From Pelecanus crispus (lineage: Eukaryota > Chordata > Aves > Pelecaniformes > Pelecanidae), in NCBI RefSeq assembly GCF_030463565.1, contig NC_134654.1, positions 14,896,202 to 14,960,201 on the forward strand: a stretch of 64,000 nt of DNA, written 5' to 3'. The position numbers were made by a program, and so were the translations under genes. The notes under the pieces were generated by a model. The model ran no database searches. It was not told the DNA's origin and saw only the letters and a program-made list of their open reading frames with translations. Shown here one piece after another: positions 34,701-45,208 of the stretch (within the stretch, counting starts at the first letter, position 1; each line of letters begins with the position of its first letter).

Positions 34701-37700
34701 ATGTCTGCTTATTGTATTTTGCATATGGTGACTCCTTTATTTACATGATTGCTGCCTTTGTTACAAAGACAATTGTTTTCAAAGCCCTTGCAAGGATACA
34801 GACAGGCTGACAATTAAATGTGATAATACTGCACCAAGTCTGCATGTAGAATCCAAGTGAAGTCTAAAGACACTCAATTTCCAGCTACTAGATTTTGTGA
34901 TATTTTTAATTGCAGTATGGAGACAACCTTCACTGAAGTTTTGCTATCTACACTTCACTTGTCATTTCTTTTCACTAAATACATTGAGGTCCTTTACTTA
35001 TGTGGCTCTTTCTTGTCTTTCTTTTTTTTTCAGCCATTCTTCCCAATATGATCTCAAGAAGAACTGGCCACATTGTTCTAATTAATAGTATCCAAGGAAA
35101 AATAGGAATCCCTTTTCGTGCTGCTTGTAAGTTATATATAGCAAAAATGTACATTCTAATGCATAAATTGTGAGTATTCCATAGTGCTGATAATAGGTTA
35201 TAAAAAGTGTTAATTTGCATCCTAAGTCAGTAAACTATTAACACAGTATTTGGCTGAAAAATTTTCAAAGTAGAATTCAAGAAGAAATAGTTAAAATACT
35301 ATCTTTGAAGTATGACTACTGCCTAAGGTACTTGAGGTACTTGAGGACAAGAGGATAGGAAATGTGACAGCAAGGTTTTTTTATGGTCTTAGGAGGCATT
35401 CAGGAAACAGCAGACTTGTAGGTCTAACATCTGTACTGGGCATATTAGTAGAAATCATAATGAAGAATGAAGTAACATACTGGTAGATACTAGCTACTGC
35501 TTTGTAAAGGGAGACTCAGGCACTTAATGGATTTATGTGCAGGAGTTTAAAAGGACATGTAGTAATTGTATTCTCCTTAGCTTTCCCGAAAATTTTCAAG
35601 GTCTTTCATCGAAAGCTCCTGATGAAACTAATCTGTCCTGAATTATGATAAGAGGTCTTGGCATTAATAAAATGCAAATGTAGTGGACAGAAAATATAGG
35701 ATAGATGTAAATAGACATATTTAACTGTGACAGGAGGTCAGAGTATATGGGCTCTGAATTAAAAGGCCTGTGAGACCTCAGGATTGTGACTTACAGTTCC
35801 AAAACCACAGCAAAACACAGTGACAGAAACTGTAAGGAAAGCAGCAGAGAAAAAAATTGAATCCTGTGTTTATGCCTTTGTATAAATCTATGCAGTGCTG
35901 ACATCTTGAAAATTGTGTGCAATTCTGGTCCCCCATCTCAAAAGAAGTATAAAGACTACAAAAAAGGCTCAGAAAAGAAACAGCACATTGAAGGGACATC
36001 TGGAATGATTTCCACCTAGGACACAGCTGATTGTGTCAAGATATATTGTATGTGTATAAAATCATGATCATGAGTAGCAGAAGAGCTAACAGAGAGAGTT
36101 TTTACAATGCCTCTACCAATATCTATGTTGCATGAAATGAAGCTGCCAGAAGAAGCAATTTCAAAATGCATGAATGGAGAATCTTCTTTCCATTCCTGGA
36201 GCCCACCTGCCTTTTTTTAGATTATATTATGCACCAGCTGATTTTCACTGCAAACTGAGTCAAATACAAAGTGGACAAGTACTTTGCAGCTCTGCTGCAC
36301 TTAACACACAGTTCTGTTTTTTGGCCAAGGTTCACATACTATCATCCTTCTTTAATATCATTCTCAATAAAAAGGCATTAAGAGCAGATGAAAAAGTTCT
36401 TAACATTCATTTACTTTAAAACTAACTTTAATATTAAAAGCATCTTGGATTGCTGCTGCAGGGCAAAGGCCTAATTAGTTTACAAAATATTAGTACTCCT
36501 GCATTTCAGAAATGGACATGTATTGCACTGCATTTTATTGAGGTGTCATAAACTGCAGCAACAGATGGCATAGAGACTCGCCTCAGGGACAGCTGTCCAC
36601 CCACCAAAGACATTTGTAAACTGTAGATATAATGGAATCATAGATTTGTAGAATTATAGAATGCTTTGGGTTGGAAGGGACCTTTAGACATCATCTAGCC
36701 CAACCCCCCTGCACTGAGCAGGGACATCTGTCCTTATTCTTTACAGCATACCCAGTATTCTGAAACTGGCACCTTCAATTCTGCAGATGAACAAAGCAGT
36801 TGCTAAGAGAGTTTGTATACACTCCAGTAGAAGCAGTCTCAATCCCTTGACCAGAACAGAAGGTCTTGATTCCTTCCATTTGTTTCATGTATTTCTTTGT
36901 GATAGAGATGTTTCTAACATATTCACTGACAGAGGAATTATTTCCTCTGGCCTTCTGCTTTTCTTCCTTTATAATAACTGTGGTCTTTTTACAATAGATT
37001 ATTACCCAGCTTATCTTGTTTCTGGGTGCCACCAATGAATTTCCACCTCATCCAGGAACATACTTGGTTGGTGTCTACAAGATTTTTAAAAGATCTAATT
37101 TAAGCACCTTAATTTTTTTCTTAGCCTGCAGTTCATAAACACAGACTGGTAGTCTCTACCATATGCTCTTTCCTCAGGATTGTTTCTCACTGTGGTTTGC
37201 ACTCATATAAGGTGCTGTATGCAGACAAGAGCTTTTAAATAATTATGCAATAGGACCCCCATCCTGACCAATTCTTAAATCTGGTTTTCACATGCTAACC
37301 ATTCAAGAAGGTATGTGTCTTCTGCCAGATGTCTGGTAAACAAATTCACCCCACAAAATGCAAGACTTCTTAACCATATTTGGAACCCATGATTTCACAT
37401 TCTGGCCCTTATTTTAACTTTTGACTCCCAGTTTGTAGACATTGATAATTCTGGGGTAAGTTGAAAGCAGGCAAAAAAAAAAAAAGCTTATCAAATCATA
37501 GAATCATAGAATCATAGAATCATAGAATCATAGAATGCTTTGGGTTGGAAGGGACCTTTAGAGATCATCTAGCCCAACCCCCCCTGCACTGAGCAGAGAC
37601 ATCTTTAACTAGATCAGGTTGCTCACAGCCCCATCCAAACTGACCTTAAATGTTTCTAGGGATGGGGCCTTCACTACCTCTCTGCGCAACCTGTTCCAGT

Positions 37701-39689
37701 GCTTCACCACCCTCATTATAAAAAATTTCTTCCTTACACCCACTTTAAATCGACCCTCCTTTAGTTTAAAACCAATATTCCTTGCCCTGTCACAACAGGC
37801 CTTGCTAAAAATATTGTACCCATCCTTCCTATAGGCCCCCTTTAAGCACTGAAAGGCTGCAGTAAGGTCTCCCCGCAGCCTTCTCTTCTCCAGGCTGAAC
37901 AACCCCAACTCTCTCAGCCTGTCCTCGTAGGAGAGGTGGTCCAGCTCTCAGATAATTTTTGTGGCCCTGCTCCAGCAGGTCCATGTCCTTCTTGTGCTGA
38001 GGGATCCACAGCTGGATGCAGTACTCCAGGTGAGGTCTCACCAGAGCAGAGTAGAGGGGCAGAATCACCTCCCTCAACCTGCAGGTCATGCTTCCTTTGA
38101 TGCAGCCCAGGATGTGGTTGGCTTTCTGGGCTGCAAGCGCACGTTGTTGGCTCATGTCCAGCTTTTCATCCACCAGTACCCCCAAGTCCTTCTCCGCAGG
38201 GCTGCTCTCAATCCCTTCATTCCCCAGCCTGTACTGATATCGGGGGTTGCCCCGTCGCAGGTGCAGGACCTTGCATTTGGCCTTGTTGAACCTCATGAGG
38301 TTCACACAGGCCCACCTCTCCAGCTTGTCCAGGTCCCTTTGGATGACATCTCGTCCTTCTGGCATGTCAACCGCACCACTCAGCTTGGTGTTGCCTGCAA
38401 ACTTGCTGAGGGTGCACTCGATCCCATTGTCTATGTCATTGATGAAGATATTAAACAGCACTGGTCCCAGTTCGGACCCCTAAGGGACTCCACTTCTCAC
38501 CATAATAGAAGTATTATTCCTTAATCAGGGCTTAATATTTCTGATTGGGAAATTCAGACACATGCTCTTTGACATGTATCGGGAGACTGACTACATACCT
38601 CATGCATAATTGTCCTGTACAAATAATTCTTTTTGTTTGTTTTAAATATGTCGCATGATAATTTCACTGGGTGAAATAATTCAATGTTCCTTTGCCTTTT
38701 GGCTAGTCATTCCATGCTCAATTTTCCAAACATTCATGTTTTATGGAGCTCTGTCATACATCTATATCCATGCATTCATATATCCAAACATGCGTATGTG
38801 GGTTTTTTTCTTTATTTTAGATGCTGCTTCTAAGCATGCTGCTGTAGGCTTTTTTGATTGTCTTAGAGCTGAAATGGAAGAATTTGATATTTCTGTCAGC
38901 ACTGTGAATCCAACCTTCATCTGTTCATACCATCACCAACTAGCACCTGGCAACTGGGAGGCATCTATTTGGAAATGTAAGGTTTGATGCATCAAGAGAG
39001 AAAGTAGATGAGGCCCATATAGCAGTATGGAGGCTTTTCCCAGGGAGAAGAAGGGAGCATAGGGAAAAGAACGGAAATGACAGAAACGATGAACAGGTTG
39101 GGGGATCAAAAGAGAAGAGCGATTGGAGACATCAATTGACAGTGGTGAAAAGAGAAGAAACATGGAAAGGAAACATTATGTGAGAAAATAAATACACCAG
39201 GACATGGGGAGTGGAGGTAGAACAGAGCATAAAAGGTCCCAAGGGATACTTCTAGTGCGTTCAAGTTGCTCCTTCTCTTAGGCACTGTGAGGATTTTACT
39301 CCAAAATTGTAAAAAGATCTTAGGGACTTACTGATGAGGGGAAGGGAAGGGATAAGGGATTGAAAGTGTGTAGGAATTTAACTAATTTGGCCGATGCACT
39401 AGCTGTGTATCTTTTCACCACCATTCCCTCAGATGTGTGTCTGTCTGTCTGTAGCTCTCACTCCTCTGTTTGATTTACAGTCTTTTTCAGAAAGGTGGCA
39501 TATGGTGTGCACCCAGTGGAGGTGGCAGAGGAAGTCTTGCGCACAGTGAGCAGCAAGAAGCAGGAGGTACTTCTGGCCAACCGTATCCCCAGAGCAGCAG
39601 TTTACATTCGCACCTTCTTCCCTGAGCTGTTTTTTGCCATTGTTGCCTCAGGAATTAGGGAAAAGCTGAAGACAGAAGAAGAAAATTGA
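28548..39689 (+). CDS. DHRS7C: DHRS7C, SDR-family dehydrogenase/reductase 7C (six coding exons)
   Basis: Exons 28548-28701, 32708-32820, 34250-34460, 35034-35126, 38821-38976 and 39481-39689 join with GT-AG introns into 936 bp, or 311 residues plus stop. The N-terminus is a signal-anchor-like hydrophobic stretch (residues 3-20). Then come the cofactor-binding motif [14 protein letters not shown], the INNAS motif, a catalytic serine in NSI and the catalytic YAASK. The family (also called SRP-35) sits in muscle sarcoplasmic/endoplasmic reticulum and has been linked to retinol oxidation and calcium handling. Length matches the vertebrate protein. No stop or frameshift was seen, so it looks functional. 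Intron 4 carries one arm of a large inverted repeat. Confidence 0.93.
28702..32707 (+). other. DHRS7C intron 1
   Basis: 4.0 kb. It contains an old CR1 tail (29823-29950) and a C-rich run near 30092-30108. No other gene was recognised. Confidence 0.8.
29823..29950 (-). repeat. Old CR1 3' end
   Basis: CATAGAATCATAGGATGCCTGG is the inverted octamer tail. The body is strongly diverged. Confidence 0.5.
32708..32820 (+). CDS. DHRS7C: DHRS7C coding exon 2
   Basis: 113 bp after TCTCTCCTAG. With the split codon from exon 1 it encodes [17 protein letters not shown] and on to ADPSM, the second beta-strand/helix of the Rossmann fold. The donor is GTAAGT, phase 0. Confidence 0.93.
32821..34249 (+). other. 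DHRS7C intron 2, with (AG)n microsatellite at 32981-33001
   Basis: 1.4 kb. About ten AG units lie at 32981-33001. No other feature was recognised. Confidence 0.8.
34250..34460 (+). CDS. DHRS7C: DHRS7C coding exon 3
   Basis: 211 bp after TTTATTAG. It encodes [11 protein letters not shown], the INNAS motif in place of the classical NNAG, and [11 protein letters not shown], where the asparagine of helix 4 is kept. The donor is GTATCT, phase 1. Confidence 0.94.
34461..35033 (+). other. DHRS7C intron 3
   Basis: 573 bp, ending in a long T tract (CTTTTTTTTTTCAG). No embedded element was seen. Confidence 0.8.
35034..35126 (+). CDS. DHRS7C: DHRS7C coding exon 4
   Basis: 93 bp. It encodes [20 protein letters not shown]; the serine of NSI lies in the usual place of the SDR catalytic serine. 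The donor is GTAAGT, phase 1. Confidence 0.94.
35380..36120 (+). repeat. Ancient CR1-like LINE fragment
   Basis: Stretches such as TGTACTGGGCATATTAGTAGAAATC, TTTGTAAAGGGAGA and GTGTGCAATTCTGGTCCCCC match, in order, conserved stretches of CR1 RT. It is very diverged and the ends are approximate. Confidence 0.6.
36636..36727 (-). repeat. CR1 3' tail abutting inverted-repeat arm
   Basis: On the minus strand it reads ATGTCCCTGCTCAGTGCAGG to decayed ATTCTATA octamers, the last about 90 bp of a CR1. It touches the left arm with no gap. Confidence 0.85.
36728..38494 (-). repeat. Inverted repeat, left arm (1767 bp)
   Basis: The reverse complement matches 46985-48753 almost base for base. Coordinates map as x+y=85479 in the CR1 part and 85481 after one 2-bp indel (GGTTTTCACATG here, GGTTTTCTCACATG in the other arm). 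One mismatch was seen, at 36733/48748. It consists of a CR1 3' part (37497-38494) and about 770 bp of non-CR1 sequence (36728-37496). Confidence 0.95.
37609..38461 (-). pseudogene. CR1 RT C-terminal remnant in left arm
   Basis: Two frames (210 and 99 residues) overlap out of register. The active-site box reads KFAGNTKL, so both catalytic aspartates are replaced. The frames are residue-for-residue the same as those at 47018-47870. Confidence 0.92.
38821..38976 (+). CDS. DHRS7C: DHRS7C coding exon 5
   Basis: 156 bp. It completes the catalytic YAASK, then encodes [19 protein letters not shown] and ends at IWK. The exon lies between the two inverted-repeat arms. The donor is GTAAGG, phase 1. Confidence 0.93.
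39481..39689 (+). CDS. DHRS7C: DHRS7C coding exon 6 and stop
   Basis: 209 bp after TGATTTACAG. It encodes [20 protein letters not shown], a hydrophobic C-terminal stretch ([13 protein letters not shown]) and ends EEEN with TGA at 39687. Confidence 0.93.
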
Positions 39690-39775
39690 TTTTGTCTGGT
39701 TCTTTTCCCTGCTTTTGATCTGCAAAAAAGTTTATGTTTCAAATGTCAATGATACCTGCTTCTCACTATGGGCAG

Positions 39776-39781
39776 AATAAA
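39776..39781 (+). terminator. Candidate DHRS7C poly(A) signal AATAAA
   Basis: AATAAA lies 87 bp after the stop codon. It is the first candidate, and its use is inferred. Confidence 0.5.
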
Positions 39782-42700
39782 GCAGGAGGCTTTATTAAAC
39801 ATGAACCAACAAATGTCTCACTTAGTGATTCACTACCATTGACACACATTCGTCTGTGGGACTTCTACTCTTCTGGATTTAGTGAATATGACAAGATGTC
39901 ATTGTTTGCATTACAACAGTATGGTAAAAACTCTACTAGGAACTCTATCACTGTTATAAGAGAGTGATTGCCAATCTAAATAGGTAGATCAATGTTTGGG
40001 GACCTGCAGCAACTTATCAGAACAGTCTGTCAGTGCTAGGACTGACGGGAATTTACAGGAACAAAGTAGGGAGGTGTGAGAGAGAAAGGGGTAAAAATCA
40101 GTGGAAAATGGGATTAGAGCCTGTTCCTCAGATGTGCTTTTTGGAAGTACTTGCAGGATATGCAAATGGTGAGCCCAAATAAGGGCTTATCTAGTTTATA
40201 AGAATAGGCCAATAATATGGAGAGACTCCCTATATATACTCTCCCAGGTCCTGGTAATCTACTACATAGTGTGGAGCAGAATCTGTCTGCATCTTATTAA
40301 ACTATCCGTTTTTCACACAAATTTTTCAAATTCCTATTTGAAACATTCCAGCCCTGAGGAAAGGAACTAATCAAATATAAAAAAAGACTTCCTTTTCTTT
40401 ACTTTAAACCTGGTGTCTGGTAATATTCTCTGATATCTCCTACTTCTTTTGCTGAGAGAGACAAAAAATAACGGTACTCAATTCATTCACTCCCAGTCAC
40501 CTGTGCCCATCAATCATACTTTCCATGCAGTTACCTCTTTTCCAAGTTGGAGAGCCCTGGTATCTATTCACTCTCTCTTTGTGAGAAGTCCAGATTATTA
40601 TTCTTGTTCTTCTTTATATCTTTTCTTGGTTTACCTTATCTTTTCATTTGTTTGTTTTAAGATGGACAGGCCACAGCTGCACACAGCATTCAAGACAGAT
40701 AAAAAATCAGGATTCACACAGGCATACAGATGCTTCCTGGGTTTTTCACTTCTTTTCTTCTTTTGCATGTCTTATGCAAATTCCTGGTTTTGAGGGATTT
40801 CTCTGACTGCTACTGAGCATTGAGTTCTCTTGTCCACACTGCTACATGTGGTAATTAATTATCATGTCCAACATGAGTGTGGCCATTACTCGTGTCACTT
40901 GTGTAAATTCCATATATTCCCAAAGTTATCTCATTCCTAGCCATTTCAGGCTTCTCTTCCCTATCACATTTTCCCAGTTCATGCTGAGGACTTACCCCCT
41001 TTTTGTCTGATCTTGTGAGCTGAACCAGAATATAAATAAAGCTAATGCAAGGGTGTCCTGATCTTCAGTTTTACATCTAAGAGCTTAAATTCTGTCTCCC
41101 AAACCCTCCCCTGGCCTGTCCTGTGTCATCAGTCAGTACTCACAGAGATCATGACTACCTGCTTTTTTGCAGATGCTGTCAAAATGCGTTCTTTGCAGAA
41201 TACAAAGGAAATACCTGCTCAGAAAGCATGCAACCAAACTGCACTTGCTGCTACAAGTCCCATTGCTCATATAACTTTCAACACCATCTGCACTTATCTA
41301 CCTCTTTCTCTCAGTAAAAATCACCAAACATGAAAGGAATTATCAGTGCAAGGAAATAGACGGTTATCATCTTGCAGGGACATTAACCTTTTCTTGTATC
41401 TCTAATTCAATTGTCCTGGCTTCAAGAAACATGCATGCATCTCCCTCACTCAGGGAGGTAGTTCACAACTAGTGAGAAGTAGCCAGTTCCTGCAGTACCT
41501 GCTGGAGCTCCGTCTATTTTCTGTTGTAGCACTGGGCTTTTATTGTTGTTTGAATGACTGTACCTTAACTGTGAATTCAAACATCCACTTTGTCCAGAAT
41601 GTTCTTGCTCCTTACCAGAACTCTACTCCCTCAAACAAATGGGCTTTTGTTGTGGTCTCAGTTATACTTGTGTCTGTACCTCAGCAACAGCCAAGTCCTC
41701 CACAGCTCAAAACCAAGATACAGAGTAACTGGGTAATTTCATCAGAAAGGGATCAGGGAATCATAGGATATCACAGCTAAACATGAATCAACATTGTCTT
41801 GATTTGTTGTAAAAACAAGTAGATTGCATGTTAAAATAAGCTAAATAATCATTCTGCTCCATTTTGCACTTTCTAGATATCAGCAGAAATTCTTCATTGG
41901 TTTTGAGTATTACACTTTAAAAATGTGGAACAGATCAAGAAAACACAGTGAAAAGCAGTGAGTGACAAAAGTAAAATAACATCGGTGATCTATAAAGAAA
42001 TTTTTAAAGAACAAATGTATTTTAATCTAGAAAATAGAATAAAGGTATATCTAAAGAGTTTTCAAATATCTAAAATGTACTGCCAAGAGGATAGAATTAA
42101 ACCACTCTCCATTTCTCCCGTAGTAGGACAATGTGCTAAAATTACAAAGGAGATTTACAGGGAAAGAATTTTCTGCTAAGAATAGTTAAGCACGAAGGAT
42201 AAATTGCCACAGAAATTTCAGAATGCCTGTCTTTGGAAGCTTTAAAGAAGAGATTAATGAAACATCTGTAAAAAAGCACTGTAGCTTTAGTTTATCCTGC
42301 CTAGAGGAAAAGAAGGATTAAGTGACCTTTTAAATGGGTCACACTTTTCTATAACTGTGTGGGTTTTTCTCATATTGAGAACTCATATTGAGTTTCTCCA
42401 GCGGTATTTCTGAAGTAACATATTTTTCTCAGGGGAAATCTAGTATTTAATCTGAAGTTTTCTATTTCATTTGTCCATCTCTGCCTCACTGTCTAAATGC
42501 CTGTGGATATATGTTCCATGTAAAAGTATTATGATAATAAAAAGAAATATTATGAGGAGTTCATTAAGAGATATTTTCTGTAAGCCTCACTCAGCCATAT
42601 TTTAATCTATGTAGATTCCTTAATAATACATTTATAAATGACAAACTAGGCCTGCAGATTTAGTTGTAGAAGTCACAGAAGATATTCAGCTACAGATCCT

Positions 42701-43248
42701 TTAATTTTTTTTTAAGCTTCTTACATGCCTAAAGGGCACATAATTTTCTTTTAATGTAAGCTGCAGTTGTACTATTTTAAATTTACATTTTTTTCTGCTG
42801 AAATCAACTATTTCTTAGTGTTGGCCAAGAAAATTGACATTGCTGGATACAAGGGCCTTTGAAGTAAGGAAGAATTTAAAACAATGCTAAGACTGGAAAG
42901 TCTTAGAAGTGAGGAGACTCTTGTCTAATTTTAGACATCTGTCCTAGATACAGCCTACCAGCTGAAGGCTGGTCCTAGATACAGCCTACCTACTACAGCT
43001 AACCTCCCAAATCCCCTTCTTAAGAAGTGGAAAAAACCAGTTGCCTGTAACCTGTGATTTATCTGACATACAGCTTAGGATAACATGAATTGCATCGTAG
43101 AAGTGCCTATTTCTCTCATTAACTTTCACTGGACTGTAGGTAACCAGCACAACTGTAGATCTGTGTATCTGTGCCACAGGCATCTGAAGTTTACTGAGAT
43201 GCCACATTGATTGGGTCAAATGAACTAGAATAAAAATGCCACGATATT
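39782..43248. other. No gene recognised; DHRS7C 3' flank
   Basis: No exon was recognised. AATAAA also occurs near 41034. A 19-bp direct repeat (GTCCTAGATACAGCCTACC) lies at 42941-42959 and 42972-42990, a 31-bp tandem duplication. Confidence 0.5.
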
Positions 43249-43317
43249 TTCCCCTTCTGAGGGGAAATTATCCCCTCAGGATATTATAAGGGGAATATTA
43301 TCCCCTTCTGAGGGGAA
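43249..43317. repeat. Cluster of short palindromes
   Basis: TTCCCCTTCTGAGGGGAA (43249-43266) and TCCCCTTCTGAGGGGA (43301-43316) are near-identical hairpins with a TCTG loop. The DNA between them adds TCCCCT and AGGGGA in inverted order. It lies just upstream of the long CR1. Confidence 0.8.
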
Positions 43318-43391
43318 TGGAGAGTCCAATATGCTGGGCAGACCCTTCTCATAGTGAAGTCCACTGACTCCCAGGAGCCCGGGTCAGAGAT

Positions 43392-43787
43392 ATCACTAAA
43401 AGACTTCCCAGCCTGGTACATCCCTCAGACTACTATCCATTACTGCTTTTCCACGTGGGTGGTGACAAAGTTGCAGTATGTAGCCCACGGGTGACTAAAA
43501 GGGACTTCAGGGCCTTGGGACGGTTAGTGAGGGAATCTGGGGCACAGGTTATTTTTTCCTCTCTCCTTCCAGTTGTCAGCGGTGACATTGGAAGGAACAG
43601 GCAGACCCAATCTATTAATAGATGGCTCCATGGCTGGTGCCACCATCACAACTTTGTGTTTTTTGACAATGGGATGGCCTACACAGCACCAAGCTTGCTG
43701 GTGTCAAATGGGAGCCACCTTTCTCAAAGGGAAAAGAGGGTCTTTGCTCAGGAGCTTGCAGGACTCATTGACAGGGCTTTAAACTAG
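43392..43787 (+). pseudogene. CR1 ORF1, C-terminal esterase-domain fragment
   Basis: The frame reads through DYYPLLLFHVGGDKVA, VIFSSLLPV, FVFFDNGM and NGSHLSQREKRVFAQ to a TAG at 43785. These match the SGNH-esterase blocks of CR1 ORF1, with the late D/H block as NGSHLS. The N-terminal half is missing. It is not a host enzyme. Confidence 0.75.
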
Positions 43788-44009
43788 ATGTGAAGGAGCA
43801 GGGGGAATATATCAGGCTTGCCTGTGACAAGCTGTGGTACACTGGTTAGAGGGATGGAGTGCTACTATGAGTCCTCAACCTGTTGCCCAGAGGTGTGCTG
43901 GGAACACTGCAGCACAGTTGAAGTCTTGCAGAGGTGAGCTGGGGGCTCCTGAGGTAGTAGGAGCCAACAAGGAAACCTCTGTGAAACACCTCAAGGGAAA
44001 CAAGGGGTG

Positions 44010-44236
44010 TTCCACTAAGAAGGTTGCATGGCCAACAGCCCAGATCAAATGCCTCTACACGAACATACACAGCATGGGGAACAAACAGGAGGAGTTGGAA
44101 GCTACTGTGCTACTAGAAAGCTATGACCTGATTGCCATTACTGAAACATGGTGGGATGAATCCCATGACTGGAATGTGGCTATCGATAGCTACAGGCTGT
44201 TCAGAAAGGACAGGTGCGGAAGGAGGGGCGGAGGTG
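44010..44236 (+). pseudogene. CR1 ORF2 endonuclease, N-terminal part
   Basis: IKCLYTNIHSMGNKQEEL starts the AP-endonuclease-like domain, and IAITETWWDE carries the catalytic glutamate. The frame is cut by the LTR at 44237 in the stretch GRRGGG and resumes after it with VALYIKK (45209). Confidence 0.85.
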
Positions 44237-45203
44237 TGTCACAACCCGAACTGGACTGTCCAGAGGGGATTGTGGAGGTTCTGTGATTCCCTTGGGCTAA
44301 ATTAAGGTGGAACAACACCAAACGATCAATTAACACTTTATTGACATTAAACACCAACCTGAACTTGGAAAGCACCATGATATGCAGGGGTTGAGTCACA
44401 AGGTTCAGAATAGACCCCCTTGCTTTCTAAACTCCTTTCCAGACAGGAGTCTAGGTGCGGCTAGGTCTAATCTTAGTCTCAGACTTGGTCAACGGTTTAT
44501 GTGAAATAAGGAGGCAACTCAAACCAGGAAAGCACCACAATAAGCAGCGTGGGTTCTAATCCAAATGCTTATAAAAGGAAAGGAAAAGGAAGGAAGAGGA
44601 GAGAGAGATACTACCACCCTTGGATCCTGCCATGTTGATGATAAACAACGACAGTCCTCCAGCAGTGGGTGCACTTCTGCCGGAGCACGGGGCCTCCGGC
44701 TGCACTGGCAGTGGGGGGGGGGGGGGGGGGGCAAGGGGCGGGGGGGGGGTAGGTGTGGGCTGGGGGGGGGGGGGCGGTTTGGGGCAGGGGCGGCAGCAGC
44801 GTGGGATCCTCTGATCGTGGGGTGCACCGCGTGGCTCCTCGAATTGTGTCTTTTATAGGCCAGTCCCTGCCTCTAGTCTCGCCCCCCTTGAGGCTTATTC
44901 CAGAATGTTCTCCAACTTCTGCGCAGGCACCACTGTGGGGGGGGTTGGTCGCAAGAGGTCTTTCAGGTAGTCGTGAGCCCCTTCCTCAAATGAACTCTGC
45001 ATGACCTTTGGCCACCAGAGGGCAGAACTGCGAGTCCTCTGACACGCCTCCTGGCTCCGTGCCAACTCTGCACCAATCGGCTTCTCACCTGTGGTGCTAT
45101 GCAGACCCCAATTTATCACTATGGAGACCTTAACTTGTCTCTTTGCAGACCTTAACTTGCCTCACCACAATGTTTGAGGCATTAACTCTTTCAGTCCCTC
45201 ACA
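44237..45203 (-). mobile_element. Solo LTR with 5-bp target duplication
   Basis: It starts TGTCACAACC and ends CCCTCACA. The flanks are AGGTG (44232-44236) and AGGCG (45204-45208), one C/T apart. On the minus strand a TATA box CCTATAAAAG (about 44862) and AATAAA (about 44340) set the orientation. A very G-rich block lies at 44712-44790. It is about 967 bp long and unlike the other LTRs here. It splits the CR1 endonuclease frame. Confidence 0.85.
44712..44790 (+). repeat. Poly-G tract with G-quadruplex potential
   Basis: Runs of about 19, 10 and 13 consecutive G are separated by short spacers. The proline-rich minus frame over it is an artefact of the C runs. Confidence 0.9.
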
Positions 45204-45208
45204 AGGCG

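Larger units (their letters stand above)
35127..38820 (+). other. DHRS7C intron 4, loaded with CR1 and an inverted-repeat arm
   Basis: 3.7 kb. It holds an ancient CR1 (35380-36120), a CR1 tail (36636-36727) and the left arm of the 1.77-kb inverted repeat (36728-38494). The acceptor TTTTTTTCTTTATTTTAG is intact. Confidence 0.85.

Noticed and set aside
37497-37540. Tandem (CATAGAAT)n array as a microsatellite locus
   Set aside because: It is the usual octamer end of CR1, also at 47945-47982.
43392-43787. Host SGNH hydrolase gene
   Set aside because: It is the CR1 ORF1 esterase end, followed directly by CR1 ORF2 endonuclease in the expected order.
44519-44827. Proline-rich minus-strand frame
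   Set aside because: Made by the poly-C side of the G-rich block in the solo LTR; no protein signal.
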